Source: Amphritea sp. 1_MG-2023 (GTDB lineage Bacteria > Pseudomonadota > Gammaproteobacteria > Pseudomonadales > Balneatricaceae). From it: DNA of 64,000 nt. Below, piece by piece: positions 45,442 to 54,973 of the stretch (position 1 is the first letter of the stretch; every line of letters starts with the position of its first letter). The stretch lies in assembly GCF_030547545.1 (NCBI RefSeq), contig NZ_JAUOQE010000011.1, positions 46,436-110,435 of the forward strand, read 5' to 3'. The notes under the pieces were generated by a model. That model was not told the origin of the DNA, did not search any database, and saw only the letters and a list, made by a program, of their open reading frames with translations. The translations under genes were made by a program, and so were the position numbers.

Positions 45442-46263
45442 TTAAAAGTTGGCGGCAGGGTCGAGTGCTTTTAGATGGGCAAGAAACAGCGTAAAAATAT
45501 CGGATTGAGTCGATGTGTTGAGCCGTGTATGGATGTTTTTACGATGCACTTTGACGGTGCCTAGGCTGATGTTGAGATGGTTAGCGATGGCTTTCGATGA
45601 ATGGCCCTGCAGAATCAGACCGGCGATCTGTTGCTCTCGCGGCGTCAGTACACCGCTACCAAAGGTACCGATCGCCTGATTCATGGCGCCTTCAGATTTT
45701 TCATATTTGACGAATTCTTGTGATTGTGACAGCCAAAATTGTCGCACAATGGATTTAATGACAGGATAAATGTCGTTGAGGCGGGTGAGTTCTGCACGTG
45801 TAATCGTGCCTCGATTGGTTCGACGTCCTAGAGAGAGGGTACAGCTAACTTTGGGGGCGAGTTCGATCACCATGTTGATCTCATCAATGAGATCAAACTC
45901 CTTGTAGCAGCTTTGATAATACTCGGTCGTTTCAAAGCTATCGGGAGCGATATCGGTGAGTCGGCTGACACCTTCACCGAGATGACCGTTTTGAATCGCA
46001 TTAAACAGTGGGTCGAGTATATAGGCTCGATTGAGGTAGTTGTGCAGTGTCAGGCTCTGTTGAGCGGGATCGGTCGGGTGAATAATGATCGGTTTAAGTG
46101 ACTTTTTGAAGGTGACGAGCAGCATGGTATCGAAATGGCACTGCGTGGCGAGAAATTTTTCCAGCATGCCGCCGAAGCTGGGTAAGCGCGTCGTATCGAT
46201 TAGCGCAGCAAGCTCTTTTTGCCAGCTATCGCTAGCTGTATGTGTTGCTCGGGAACTTTGCAT
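45442..46263 (-). CDS. LuxR-family transcriptional regulator, paralogue of 25156
   Basis: 273 residues. C-terminal GerE-type HTH (LTPREQQIAGLILQGHSSKAIANHLNISLGTVKVHRKNIHTRL). The N-terminal domain shares a conserved middle with the 25156 protein (LNRAYILDPLFNAIQNGHLGEGVSRLTDIAPDSFETTEYYQSCY). It lies between the DASS transporter and the spuC-type aminotransferase. Its position makes transport or polyamine genes possible targets. Confidence 0.86.
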   Translation of the reverse strand: MQSSRATHTASDSWQKELAALIDTTRLPSFGGMLEKFLATQCHFDTMLLVTFKKSLKPIIIHPTDPAQQSLTLHNYLNRAYILDPLFNAIQNGHLGEGVSRLTDIAPDSFETTEYYQSCYKEFDLIDEINMVIELAPKVSCTLSLGRRTNRGTITRAELTRLNDIYPVIKSIVRQFWLSQSQEFVKYEKSEGAMNQAIGTFGSGVLTPREQQIAGLILQGHSSKAIANHLNISLGTVKVHRKNIHTRLNTSTQSDIFTLFLAHLKALDPAANF

Positions 46264-46430
46264 GTCTTGCCTTATGGAGTGATAGTTAAGTTAAGTAAAT
46301 AGACCTGGCGGCATAAGTAACCGCTGCGTGAAAGGGAAGACTCATACCGCTTATAGGCACTGCTTGGCCGCCAGATATCAGAAGTTTAACGGCCCATGGT
46401 GGTGCATGGGCTCACTCGATCAGTTGCCGC

Positions 46431-47810
46431 TTAGCTCACCGATTTAAGTGTTAAGTCAAAGCATAGGCGTATCTTATCGCACAGCTCATCGACTTCGGCA
46501 TGGCTGATGATCAGCGGTGGTGAGAGCACCATACGGTTACCGACAGCGCGCATAATAAGACCATTGCTAAAGCAGTGCTCACGGCAAATCATGCCGATAT
46601 CGAGATCATCACTATATACTTCCTTGGTGGCTTTATCTTTTACCAATGCGATACCCGCCACAAGGCCAACCCCTTCGATATGGCCAACCAGTGGATGCTC
46701 GCCAATGGCTTCCCGCAGCTTTTGCTGGAAGTAAGGGCCAATATCCTTAGCAACATAATCGATGATATTGTCTTTTTTCATCAGTTGGATGTTCGCAATC
46801 GCAACAGCCGCAGCCACCGGATGGCCAGAGTAGGTAAAACCGTGGTTAAAGTCATCATCGTGTTCGATAAAGGCGTTGGATATGCGGTCACCAACGGCGA
46901 CGGCGGCAATTGGTAGATAACCAGACGACAGTCCTTTCGCCATCGACATAATATCAGGCATAAAGCCTAAGGTTTCACAGCCGAACCAACTGCCGGTGCG
47001 GCCAAAACCACAGATGACTTCATCGGCAACCAACAAAATATCGTACTTGGTACAGATCTTTTGAATTTCACTCCAGTAGTTAGCGGGTGGCACAATGACA
47101 CCGCCAGCCCCTTGAATGGGTTCACCCACAAAGGCGGCGACATTATCAGGGCCGACTTCGAGAATTTTCGCTTCTAAGGCGTTGGCACAAGCGATGCCAA
47201 ACTCCTTTTCGGTCATATCACCGGCTTCGCCATACCAGTAAGGCTGACGGATACGAGCTATGTTTGGTACCAGTGGGCCGCCTTGGTTGTGCATGCCGCT
47301 CATGCCGCCGAGGCTGGTGCCGCCGATGGTGCTACCGTGATAGGCATTCTCGCGGGCAATAATAATATTACGGTAGGACTTGCCCTGTATCGACCAGTAT
47401 TGACGCACCATACGTATAATTGTATCGATCGCTTCAGAACCTGAATTGGCAAAGAAGATGTGATTGAGATCACCAGGCGTAACGCTGGCAATCTCTTTAG
47501 CGAGTTGGGCGACCGGTGCATGAGTGGTCTGAAAGAAAGTGTTGTAATAGGGCAGCTGCTGCATCTGTTCGTTGGCCGCTTCAATCAGTTCAGTACGCCC
47601 ATAGCCCATGTTGACACACCATAACCCTGCCATGCCGTCGAGAATCTTATTGCCTTCGCTATCCCACAGGTAGACACCATCGGCATGGCTGATAACGCGT
47701 GCGCCTTTTTTATTCAGTGCGCCAGTGTTGGTAAAAGGATGCATATGATGATCAGCATCGAGAGCCTGCACATCTGCAGTGATGGATGAGTTATTAATAT
47801 TATCGAGCAT
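46431..47810 (-). CDS. spuC: Polyamine-pyruvate aminotransferase (SpuC-like)
   Basis: 459 residues, class III PLP aminotransferase. Motifs: HPFTNTGALNKKGARVISHADGVYLWD, FFANSGSEAIDTIIRMVRQYW, LLVADEVICGFGRTG and the PLP lysine in SMAKGLSSGYLPIAAVAV. The chain resembles Pseudomonas SpuC, which converts putrescine to 4-aminobutyraldehyde with pyruvate. GGAGAG precedes the ATG. Two TGTGATCAC palindromes lie about 95-120 bases upstream, so the GntR protein encoded next is its likely repressor. Confidence 0.88.
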   Translation of the reverse strand: MLDNINNSSITADVQALDADHHMHPFTNTGALNKKGARVISHADGVYLWDSEGNKILDGMAGLWCVNMGYGRTELIEAANEQMQQLPYYNTFFQTTHAPVAQLAKEIASVTPGDLNHIFFANSGSEAIDTIIRMVRQYWSIQGKSYRNIIIARENAYHGSTIGGTSLGGMSGMHNQGGPLVPNIARIRQPYWYGEAGDMTEKEFGIACANALEAKILEVGPDNVAAFVGEPIQGAGGVIVPPANYWSEIQKICTKYDILLVADEVICGFGRTGSWFGCETLGFMPDIMSMAKGLSSGYLPIAAVAVGDRISNAFIEHDDDFNHGFTYSGHPVAAAVAIANIQLMKKDNIIDYVAKDIGPYFQQKLREAIGEHPLVGHIEGVGLVAGIALVKDKATKEVYSDDLDIGMICREHCFSNGLIMRAVGNRMVLSPPLIISHAEVDELCDKIRLCFDLTLKSVS

Positions 47811-47903
47811 CGATTCTCTCCGTATCCGTTACCTGTTAAGCAACAGGTAATGCCGGTGATTAAAATATTTATACGATTCACAATGATGGTGCGAATCAAT
47901 TTT

Positions 47904-47929
47904 GTGATCACTATTTTGTGATCACAAAA
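47904..47929. promoter_or_regulatory. Paired GntR/FCD operators before spuC
   Basis: GTGATCAC at 47904-47911 and the perfect palindrome TTTTGTGATCACAAAA at 47914-47929, centres 14 bases apart. The same palindrome recurs on the other side of the GntR gene. Confidence 0.7.
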
Positions 47930-48025
47930 ATACAAAGTCAATTAAAAAATGTTCATGCGATAAAACTGTCTGTGCGCGAGGGGCTATTCGCGGGCTATTT
48001 ATGCATTGATAGTGTCAAAGCGGGT

Positions 48026-48733
48026 TTAATGCCCTGCATTTTCAATGAATGCGTGAAGCATTTCAGGGGTGCCTGCAAAGGCGATGCCCTCGCGGATATC
48101 CGCAGAGATGGCGACCTGTAAAGCATAGGCATCTTTTTTCTCGATCGCGGCCATAGCTTCATTGTGTCGGTCAACGAGGTAGTGTTCATCTAATTCGTTA
48201 GTGGCTAGGCGCATAAAGGGGCCGAGTTGCAGCCAGAGGCTTTCGATCAGAGGAAGAGTGACTTGATGAGGGTTGGCTGTGTAGAGCGCGCGGTGAAAAT
48301 TCTGATTGAGCAGGCTGATCTGTTCGAGGTTGCCGGCCTCTTGTGCCGCGTCAATTAGGTTGTCTAGGGTACGCAGTTGATCGAGAAGGTCGCTGTCAAT
48401 ATAGGGGAGTGCACGGGCGGCGGCATGGGATTCAATGGCGATACGTGCCTCACACAGTTCGTTGAATTTCATGGCCGTCATATTGGGCACCATGACCCGG
48501 CGATTACCTTGAATTTCGAGGGCATTTTCCGCCGCCAGTTGCCGCAAGGCTTCACGCACCGGCATGGGGCTGACATCCATGATGCCGGCGAGTTCGCGGA
48601 TGGTGAGCGCTCTGCCTGGCAGGATCTCACCATACATAACGGCATCGCGTAGTGTCTGGTATACCCACTGAGTGATAGTTACAGCGTCATTGCGCTCAGT
48701 TAAGGTAATCTTAATCGGAGATTTCTTGTCCAT
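48026..48733 (-). CDS. GntR-family regulator, FadR/FCD subfamily
   Basis: 235 residues from the ATG at 48733 (a TTG at 48739 is possible). Winged helix about 15-80 (LRDAVMYGEILPGRALTIRELAGIMDVSPMPVREALRQLAAENAL) and an all-helical FCD domain with metal-ligand-like histidines (NQNFHRALY, VDRHNEAM). It lies between spuC and the glutamylpolyamine synthetase gene and is flanked by identical palindromes. It is inferred to repress both polyamine units and itself until an amine or acid effector binds. Confidence 0.86.
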   Translation of the reverse strand: MDKKSPIKITLTERNDAVTITQWVYQTLRDAVMYGEILPGRALTIRELAGIMDVSPMPVREALRQLAAENALEIQGNRRVMVPNMTAMKFNELCEARIAIESHAAARALPYIDSDLLDQLRTLDNLIDAAQEAGNLEQISLLNQNFHRALYTANPHQVTLPLIESLWLQLGPFMRLATNELDEHYLVDRHNEAMAAIEKKDAYALQVAISADIREGIAFAGTPEMLHAFIENAGH

Positions 48734-48858
48734 AATCAAAACAGGTTCTGGCCTTATTTCTGTCGGGAACCTCTAAACAGGTTCTCTTGTTTTAATGAGA
48801 TCACTAAATAGGTTACACGACTCTTTTAACAGAAGTCGATATTGACCGCTATAAAAAA

Positions 48859-48894
48859 ATGTGATCACATTGATATATTGTTTGTGATCACAAA
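48859..48894. promoter_or_regulatory. Paired GntR/FCD operators before the glutamylpolyamine synthetase operon
   Basis: ATGTGATCACAT (48859-48870) and TTTGTGATCACAAA (48881-48894), both perfect palindromes, centres 23 bases apart. They lie between the divergent gntR and synthetase genes. An 11-bp direct repeat AAACAGGTTCT (48739-48749, 48775-48785) lies closer to gntR; its role is unknown. Confidence 0.7.
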
Positions 48895-49032
48895 AGATAA
48901 AACGCAATCATCCGATTGCAACGCTGCGTTGTCGCTCTGTATGGAGTACATAATCAGTCGGTTTGGCTTTTTATGCAGCACTGATACGACCTTTGATTCA
49001 GAGGTTAAAGGTTTCGAGAGAGAATCTTACAT

Positions 49033-50373
49033 ATGTTTAATAATGAAAAAGATAAAGAGTTTGATCTGTTTATAGCCGACCTAAACGGTAACTTGCGGGG
49101 TAAGCGGTTGCCTGCGAGCGCTGCCACTAAAGTGTTTGAGGAAGGCGTTAAGCTGCCTCGCTCGGTGTTAGGCTTTGATTTCTGGGGTGATGATGTTCTC
49201 GATAATGGTTTAGTGTTTGAAACCGGCGATATGGATGGTATCTGTATGCCGGTGGGTGAAAGTGCTATTCCGGTGCCTTGGGCTGAAGAGCCACGCGATC
49301 AAATTCTGGCAACGATGTTTAACCCTGATGGTACGCCGTTTGGCTGTGATCCGCGGCAGGTGTTGGCCGGTGTGGTTAAACGTTTTAAAGCGCTTGGTTT
49401 AACGCCGGTGATGGCGACTGAGCTGGAATTCTATTTGATGGATGGGCAGTCTGAAGAGACGCAGCGTCCCCGGCCACCGATCTTATCTGAAGGACATGGT
49501 CGTCGTTTGAGCGAAACGGATTGCTACTCGATTGATGAAATGGATGGTTTATCAGCCTTTTTTGCTGAAGTGCGCGAGGTGTGCGAAATACAGGGTGTGC
49601 CAGCGGATACGATTATCTCTGAGTTGGGTCCGGGTCAGTTCGAGATTAATTTGATACATGTGAATGATCCGCTGTTAGCGGGTGATCAAGCCATCATGTT
49701 TAAGCGCTTGATCAAAGGGATCTCACGTAAGCATGGTTATTCATCAACTTTCATGGCCAAGCCTTATACCGACAAGAGCGGTAATGGTTTCCATGTGCAT
49801 TTCAGTCTGCTAGACGAGGCGGGCAATAATATATTTGATAATGGTGGCGACGAAGGGACTGACATGCTTAAAAATGCAGTCGCCGGTCTGATGCATACGA
49901 TGTCTGACAGTATGCTCATTTTTGCGCCGCACTTAAATTCGTATCGCCGTTTTATGGCGGGTGCTCATGCGCCGACTTTTGCGAGTTGGGGCTATGAAAA
50001 CCGTACCGTGGCGATCCGTGTGCCTGAAAGCCCTTGTGTTGCACGGCGTATCGAACATCGAGTGTCGGGCGCTGACGCTAACCCTTACCTTGTATTGGCG
50101 GCGGTGTTAGCAGGGGCGCTGTACGGTATTGAGAATAAGCTGATGCCGCCGGCACCGATTGAAGGGGATGCTTATACTGAAGGCGATCAAGAATTGATAT
50201 TGCCGAATAAGTGGGATGTGGCCACGGAACTGTTTGCTGAGAGTCGCGTCCTTGAAGAGTACTTAGGCGAGGAGTTTGTTCGGGTTTTCTCGGCTGCGAA
50301 GCGACAAGAACAGCGAAAAATAAGCGAGCAGATCTCTGATATAGAATATGAATCTTATCTTGGATTGCTGTAA
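49033..50373 (+). CDS. puuA: Glutamylpolyamine synthetase (PuuA/SpuB family), copy 1
   Basis: 446 residues, glutamine-synthetase fold. FDLFIADLNGNLRGKRLPAS, MATELEFYLMD, GPGQFEINL, SGNGFHVHFSLLD, NSYRRFMAGAHAPTFASWGYENRT and RIEHRVSGADANPYL match PuuA-type gamma-glutamylputrescine synthetases rather than nitrogen-assimilating GlnA. It ligates glutamate to putrescine or another polyamine with ATP. First gene of an operon with the PotFGHI-type importer and two amidotransferases. Confidence 0.9.
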   Translation: MFNNEKDKEFDLFIADLNGNLRGKRLPASAATKVFEEGVKLPRSVLGFDFWGDDVLDNGLVFETGDMDGICMPVGESAIPVPWAEEPRDQILATMFNPDGTPFGCDPRQVLAGVVKRFKALGLTPVMATELEFYLMDGQSEETQRPRPPILSEGHGRRLSETDCYSIDEMDGLSAFFAEVREVCEIQGVPADTIISELGPGQFEINLIHVNDPLLAGDQAIMFKRLIKGISRKHGYSSTFMAKPYTDKSGNGFHVHFSLLDEAGNNIFDNGGDEGTDMLKNAVAGLMHTMSDSMLIFAPHLNSYRRFMAGAHAPTFASWGYENRTVAIRVPESPCVARRIEHRVSGADANPYLVLAAVLAGALYGIENKLMPPAPIEGDAYTEGDQELILPNKWDVATELFAESRVLEEYLGEEFVRVFSAAKRQEQRKISEQISDIEYESYLGLL

Positions 50374-50402
50374 ATAATTGATTATTAAGGAATGATTGTT
50401 CA

Positions 50403-50418
50403 TACCCATTGGGGGGTA
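50403..50418. promoter_or_regulatory. TACCC-type palindromic motif after the synthetase gene
   Basis: TACCCATTGGGGGGTA; inverse TACCCCCCAATGGGTA resembles the motifs at 34279-34294 and 21081-21098. It lies 30 bases after the synthetase stop and about 230 bases before the binding-protein gene, so it may control a secondary promoter for the importer genes. Confidence 0.45.
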
Positions 50419-50646
50419 TATAGACAACAGGGAGGTTGAAGTACATTTTTATGCGTGGCAGAAAATACTGCTACAGTAATGAGAAGCTTGAGAGCTGCTT
50501 TCTTGATCAGAGGAGGCGGCCATGACAATAACAACAAAAAAGTGTGGCTCTGATGAGCGCCGTAACGCGGCCACTTAAAGAGTTAATGCTTGGATTATGT
50601 CACAGCGGATGCTGAAAATCTAAAGCGCTTAAATTGGAGTGAAATA

Positions 50647-51738
50647 ATGAATCCTAAGAAACTTGGTATTGCGGCTGCATTGGCGCTAACGGTTTCATCG
50701 ACGACTTTTGCAGAAGAGTCAGTGGTAAATTTTTATAACTGGTCTGACTACATCGCGCCAGAAATTCTCGAAAATTTCACTAAAGAAACCGGCATCAAAG
50801 TTAATTACGATGTTTACGATTCCAATGAGGTACTTGAAGCTAAGTTGATGTCTGGAGGGGCTGGCTATGATGTGGTTGTGCCGACAGGTTCGTTCCTTGA
50901 ACGTCAGGCTCAGGCGGGTATTTATGCTGAGATTGATCACTCTAAATTGAGCAATTATGGCAACCTTGATACGGTGATGCTGGATAAAATTGCGCGTCAT
51001 GATCCTGACAATAAACACAATGTGCCCTATGCGTGGGGTACTATTGGTTTAGGCTTCAATATTGATTTAGTAAAAGAGCGACTCGGCGATATGCCGATTG
51101 ACTCTCTGGATCTGATTTTTAAACCTGAATTAGCGGCCAAGTTACAGGATTGCGGTATTAGCGTACTTGATTCACCGGCTGAAGTGGTTTCAATTGCGCT
51201 CAACTATCTAGGTTTAGATCCTAATTCAGAGAGTAAAGCCGATCTCGCCAAAGCTAAAGCGCTGTTAAGCTCGGTACGCGATAACTATCGTAAGTTTTCC
51301 TCGTCCGCCTATATCTCGGATTTAGCGAATGGTGATGTGTGTGTGGCATTAGGCTATAACGGCGATGTCTTGCAAGCCCAAGGGCGCGCGGAAGAAGCCG
51401 GTCAGGGTGTGAATATCGATTACGTTATTCCTAAAGAGGGGACTTTGGTTTGGTTTGATCTGTTAGCGATACCTGCAGATGCGCCTCACAAGGATGCCGC
51501 TTATCAGTTAATTGATTATATCCTTCAAGGAGAAAGTGCCGCCGCCATTTCAAACTATGCCTACTATGCAGTGGCTAACAATGCTGCTAAGCCGATGCTG
51601 TTAGATGAGGTAGCGAATAATCCGGGTATTTACCCATCGGAGGCTGTTAAAGCTAATCTGTTTACTCAAAATGCTCATGCCGCTAAATTTGATCGCTTAT
51701 TGACGCGCACTTGGACCGGGATTAAAACGGGTCGTTAA
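50647..51738 (+). CDS. potF: Polyamine ABC transporter periplasmic binding protein (PotF/SpuD-like)
   Basis: 363 residues from the ATG at 50647 (GGAGTG upstream), which gives a Sec signal ending near TTFA. Mature motifs VVNFYNWSDYIAPEILENFTKETGIKVNYDVYDSNEVLEAKL and GYNGDVLQAQGRA, plus LWFDLLAIPADA-like VWFDLLAIPADAP, are those of putrescine/spermidine binding proteins. It starts the importer segment of the operon. A second copy lies at 58793. Confidence 0.9.
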   Translation: MNPKKLGIAAALALTVSSTTFAEESVVNFYNWSDYIAPEILENFTKETGIKVNYDVYDSNEVLEAKLMSGGAGYDVVVPTGSFLERQAQAGIYAEIDHSKLSNYGNLDTVMLDKIARHDPDNKHNVPYAWGTIGLGFNIDLVKERLGDMPIDSLDLIFKPELAAKLQDCGISVLDSPAEVVSIALNYLGLDPNSESKADLAKAKALLSSVRDNYRKFSSSAYISDLANGDVCVALGYNGDVLQAQGRAEEAGQGVNIDYVIPKEGTLVWFDLLAIPADAPHKDAAYQLIDYILQGESAAAISNYAYYAVANNAAKPMLLDEVANNPGIYPSEAVKANLFTQNAHAAKFDRLLTRTWTGIKTGR

Positions 51739-51884
51739 GTTAGCCATGCAGCTGTGAAGTTATTTAGCTTACTTTCGGTTTAGCAACATCAAATGATCAC
51801 GGTGGGTGCTAGTCGAAGGTTCGAACACTAATTCGCTGAGCTTGTGTTTGGGCTTGGTTTATGAAGAAGTACTAGGGTGTAGTT

Positions 51885-53066
51885 ATGAGTGCAACAAGCA
51901 TGATTGAAACGTTGAGTGATAGTGACACTGTGCCAGCGGCGTCACTCTCTGAGCAATCGGTATGGAAGCAAGAGGGCGCAACGCCCTTTCTGCGCATTGA
52001 GAATGTCAGTAAAAAGTTTGGTGAGTTTACTGCGGTCGATAATGTCTCGCTGAATATTTATAAAAACGAACTATTTTGCTTATTAGGTGGCTCAGGTTCA
52101 GGCAAAAGTACCCTGTTGCGGATGTTGGCGGGTTTTGAAGCGCCAACCAGCGGTCGTATTATTATCGACGGGGTGGATATGGCGGGTATCCAGCCTTGGA
52201 AGCGGCCGGTGAATATGATGTTTCAGTCGTATGCCCTGTTTCCTCATCTATCGGTTGAAGAGAATGTTGCTTTTGGTCTTAAGCGAGAAGGGTTGGGTCG
52301 TGCCGAGGTTAAGCAGCGGGTTAATCAGATGCTTGATATGGTGCAATTGGGTCATCTCGGTAAGCGTAAGCCGCATCAGTTATCGGGTGGTCAGCGGCAG
52401 CGTGTTGCCTTGGCGCGTTCACTGGTTAAGCGGCCAAAATTACTGTTGCTGGATGAGCCGTTAGGCGCGTTAGATAAAAAGCTGCGAGAAGAGACGCAGT
52501 TTGAGTTGATCAATATACAGGAAGAGCTAGGCGTTACCTTTGTGGTAGTGACTCATGACCAAGAGGAGGCGATGACGTTGGCCACTCGAATCGGTGTAAT
52601 GAATCATGGTGTGATCGTGCAAACGGCCGAACCTCATGATGTTTACGAATATCCCAACAGCCGTTTTGTTGCTGAGTTTGTGGGCTCTGTTAACCTGTTC
52701 GAAGGGCGCGTGATAGAAGAGCAATCAGATTTCGTGAGGATTCGCTCGGCGGAAGCGGATGCGGTGCTTTATGTGAACCATGGCATTAGTTGTGCGCCGA
52801 ATCAAAAGGTGCATATGGCGGTGAGACCGGAAAAGATGCGTATTAGTCGGGAGCAGCCAAAGCAGCAGGAAAACTGCGTTTGTGGTGTGGTCGAAGAGTA
52901 TGCTTATATGGGGGGCTTAACAGTCTACCGCGTCCGTTTAGCGAGTGGTAAAGAAGTCCGCGTGACGCAACCGAATATGTCGCGATCCAGTAGTGAGCGT
53001 TTCACTTGGAAGGATAAGGTTTACCTCTATTGGGACTTTGATAGCAGCGTGGTACTGACGGCATGA
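51885..53066 (+). CDS. potG: Polyamine ABC transporter ATPase (PotG-like)
   Basis: 393 residues. Walker A GGSGSGKST near residues 68-76, Q-loop in NMMFQSYALFPHLSVEENV, signature LSGGQRQRVALARS, Walker B LLLDEPLGALD, H-loop THDQEEAM, then a TOBE domain. The chain fits the PotG/SpuF group. It overlaps potH by 4 bases. It powers uptake with the two permeases that follow. Confidence 0.9.
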   Translation: MSATSMIETLSDSDTVPAASLSEQSVWKQEGATPFLRIENVSKKFGEFTAVDNVSLNIYKNELFCLLGGSGSGKSTLLRMLAGFEAPTSGRIIIDGVDMAGIQPWKRPVNMMFQSYALFPHLSVEENVAFGLKREGLGRAEVKQRVNQMLDMVQLGHLGKRKPHQLSGGQRQRVALARSLVKRPKLLLLDEPLGALDKKLREETQFELINIQEELGVTFVVVTHDQEEAMTLATRIGVMNHGVIVQTAEPHDVYEYPNSRFVAEFVGSVNLFEGRVIEEQSDFVRIRSAEADAVLYVNHGISCAPNQKVHMAVRPEKMRISREQPKQQENCVCGVVEEYAYMGGLTVYRVRLASGKEVRVTQPNMSRSSSERFTWKDKVYLYWDFDSSVVLTA

Positions 53067-54019
53067 GCACTCCAACAGGTTCTGCCTGGCTGGCTGGCTC
53101 CGGTTCACGCCTGGCAAAGTATAATTTTTTTAAACGCGTTAACTGGGGGCGAGTATCAGTCTTCTCTGTGCCGACCCTGTGGTTAGCCGTGTTCTTCTTT
53201 ATTCCCTTTTTGGTGGTCTTTAAAATCTCCCTCTCGGAGACCGCTATTGCTATACCGCCCTATACGGCGTTGCTCGATTGGAATGCTGAAGATGCACTTA
53301 TCAGCCTCAAGTTAAATCTCGGTAACTATTTATTCTTATTTGAAGACACGTTTTATCTCGATGCCTACCTGAGTTCAGTTAAAATTGCGGCCGTCTCGAC
53401 GTTTTTCACCTTGTTGATCGCCTTTCCAATCGCTTATCAGATGGCGCGTAGTCAGCCTGCAACTCGTGCGCTGTTGTTGTCACTGGTGATACTGCCTTTT
53501 TGGACCTCCTTTCTATTACGGGTTTACGCCTGGATGGGGTTTCTGAAAAAGAACGGCTTAGTGAATGAATTTCTCATGGGGGCCGGCATTATCGATCAGC
53601 CGTTGATCATGCTCCAGACTGACTTCGCCGTTTATATCGGTATCGTTTATACCTATCTGCCGTTCATGGTTTTACCGCTGTATAGCGCCCTCGAAAAGAT
53701 GGATATGACGCTACTGGAAGCGGCTGAAGATTTAGGCGCGCGTCCTGTGACGAGTTTCTTTTTGATTACCGTGCCATTGGCGGTGCCGGGCATTATTGCT
53801 GGCTGTGTGCTGGTGTTTATCCCTGCGGTGGGTGAGTTTGTTATCCCGGCATTGTTGGGTGGTTCAGATACCCTCATGATTGGGCGGGTGTTATGGGATG
53901 AGTTCTTTCTTAATCGTGACTGGCCGATGGCCTCAGCGGTTGCCATCGTGATGTTGATCGTACTGGTGTTGCCCATCATGTTGATCCGCAATAATCAGGG
54001 TAAAGAGGAGAGCGTCTAA
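53063..54019 (+). CDS. potH: Polyamine ABC transporter permease (PotH-like)
   Basis: 318 residues, six membrane segments. LFFIPFLVVFKISLSE at the N-terminus, LPFWTSFLLRVYAWMGFLKKNGLVN and the EAA loop LLEAAEDLGARPVTSFFLITVPLAVPGI are typical of PotH. Stop and next start share one base. Confidence 0.89.
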   Translation: MSTPTGSAWLAGSGSRLAKYNFFKRVNWGRVSVFSVPTLWLAVFFFIPFLVVFKISLSETAIAIPPYTALLDWNAEDALISLKLNLGNYLFLFEDTFYLDAYLSSVKIAAVSTFFTLLIAFPIAYQMARSQPATRALLLSLVILPFWTSFLLRVYAWMGFLKKNGLVNEFLMGAGIIDQPLIMLQTDFAVYIGIVYTYLPFMVLPLYSALEKMDMTLLEAAEDLGARPVTSFFLITVPLAVPGIIAGCVLVFIPAVGEFVIPALLGGSDTLMIGRVLWDEFFLNRDWPMASAVAIVMLIVLVLPIMLIRNNQGKEESV

Positions 54020-54834
54020 TGAAGCGCAGGTCATTATTTTTAAATACTACCGCGAGTATGGGGTTTATTTTCCTTTACGCGCCAATGATTGCGCTGGTGG
54101 TATACAGCTTTAACAAATCGAAGCTGGTCACTGTCTGGGGTGGTTGGTCGTTGAAGTGGTATGGCGAACTATTTCGTAACGAACAGATTATCGATGCGGC
54201 TTTACTCAGCTTTAAGATTGCCTTTATCAGTGCCAGTGTGGCGGTTGTGTTGGGGACGATGGCGGGCTTTGTCTTGAGTCGTTTTACTCGATCTAGAGGC
54301 AAAATGCTGCTATCCGGTTGGATTAGCGCCCCCTTGGTGATGCCGGAAGTGATTACCGGGCTTTCACTGCTGTTGCTGTTTGTGGCGATGGAAAGCGCTT
54401 TTGGTTGGCCGGCGGGTCGTGGCACGAGTACGATTATTATTGCTCATGTGACTTTTTGTATGGCGTATGTGGCCGTGATTGTACAATCACGTTTGTCGCA
54501 AATGGATGAAACCTTGGAAGAAGCGGCGATGGATCTTGGCGCGAAGCCTTCCTCGCTGTTTTTTCTGGTGACATTGCCGCTGATTATGCCGGCGATCATC
54601 TCGGGATGGTTGCTCTCATTTACATTGTCATTGGATGATCTAGTGATTGCTAGCTTTGTCTCTGGTCCGGGTAACAGTACTCTACCGATGGTCATCTTCT
54701 CCAAGGTTCGTTTAGGGGTATCGCCAGAAGTGAATGCGTTGGCCACCTTAATGATTGCGGTTGTGGCGATTGGCGTGACGGCGGCGATGTGGCAGATGCG
54801 CCGTCAGGCGAAGATGCTGGAGAAGCAGCCATAA
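54019..54834 (+). CDS. potI: Polyamine ABC transporter permease (PotI-like)
   Basis: 271 residues, six membrane segments. YAPMIALVVYSFNKSKLVTVWGGWSLKWYGELF, MPEVITGLSLLLLFVAM and the EAA loop LEEAAMDLGAKPSSLFFLVTLPLIMPAI match PotI. It completes the importer of potF, potG and potH. Confidence 0.89.
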   Translation: MKRRSLFLNTTASMGFIFLYAPMIALVVYSFNKSKLVTVWGGWSLKWYGELFRNEQIIDAALLSFKIAFISASVAVVLGTMAGFVLSRFTRSRGKMLLSGWISAPLVMPEVITGLSLLLLFVAMESAFGWPAGRGTSTIIIAHVTFCMAYVAVIVQSRLSQMDETLEEAAMDLGAKPSSLFFLVTLPLIMPAIISGWLLSFTLSLDDLVIASFVSGPGNSTLPMVIFSKVRLGVSPEVNALATLMIAVVAIGVTAAMWQMRRQAKMLEKQP

Positions 54835-54973
54835 AGAGGGTGTCTAAACATTTTCGTATAGACATGGTGGATCGATATTGAGTGACTCAGCACGATTGAT
54901 AGATTCTGCGGACGATATAGTCATCAATTGTGCTGAAGATGTTCGGTTGATAAGTAGTAGGTGGAAGCGAGTG

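Noticed and set aside
48377..48652. Plus-strand frame over the GntR gene
   Set aside because: Antisense shadow of a well supported regulator gene.
51800..51835. GGTTCGAAC resembling a tRNA T-arm
   Set aside because: No cloverleaf can be drawn around it; no tRNA was found in the window.
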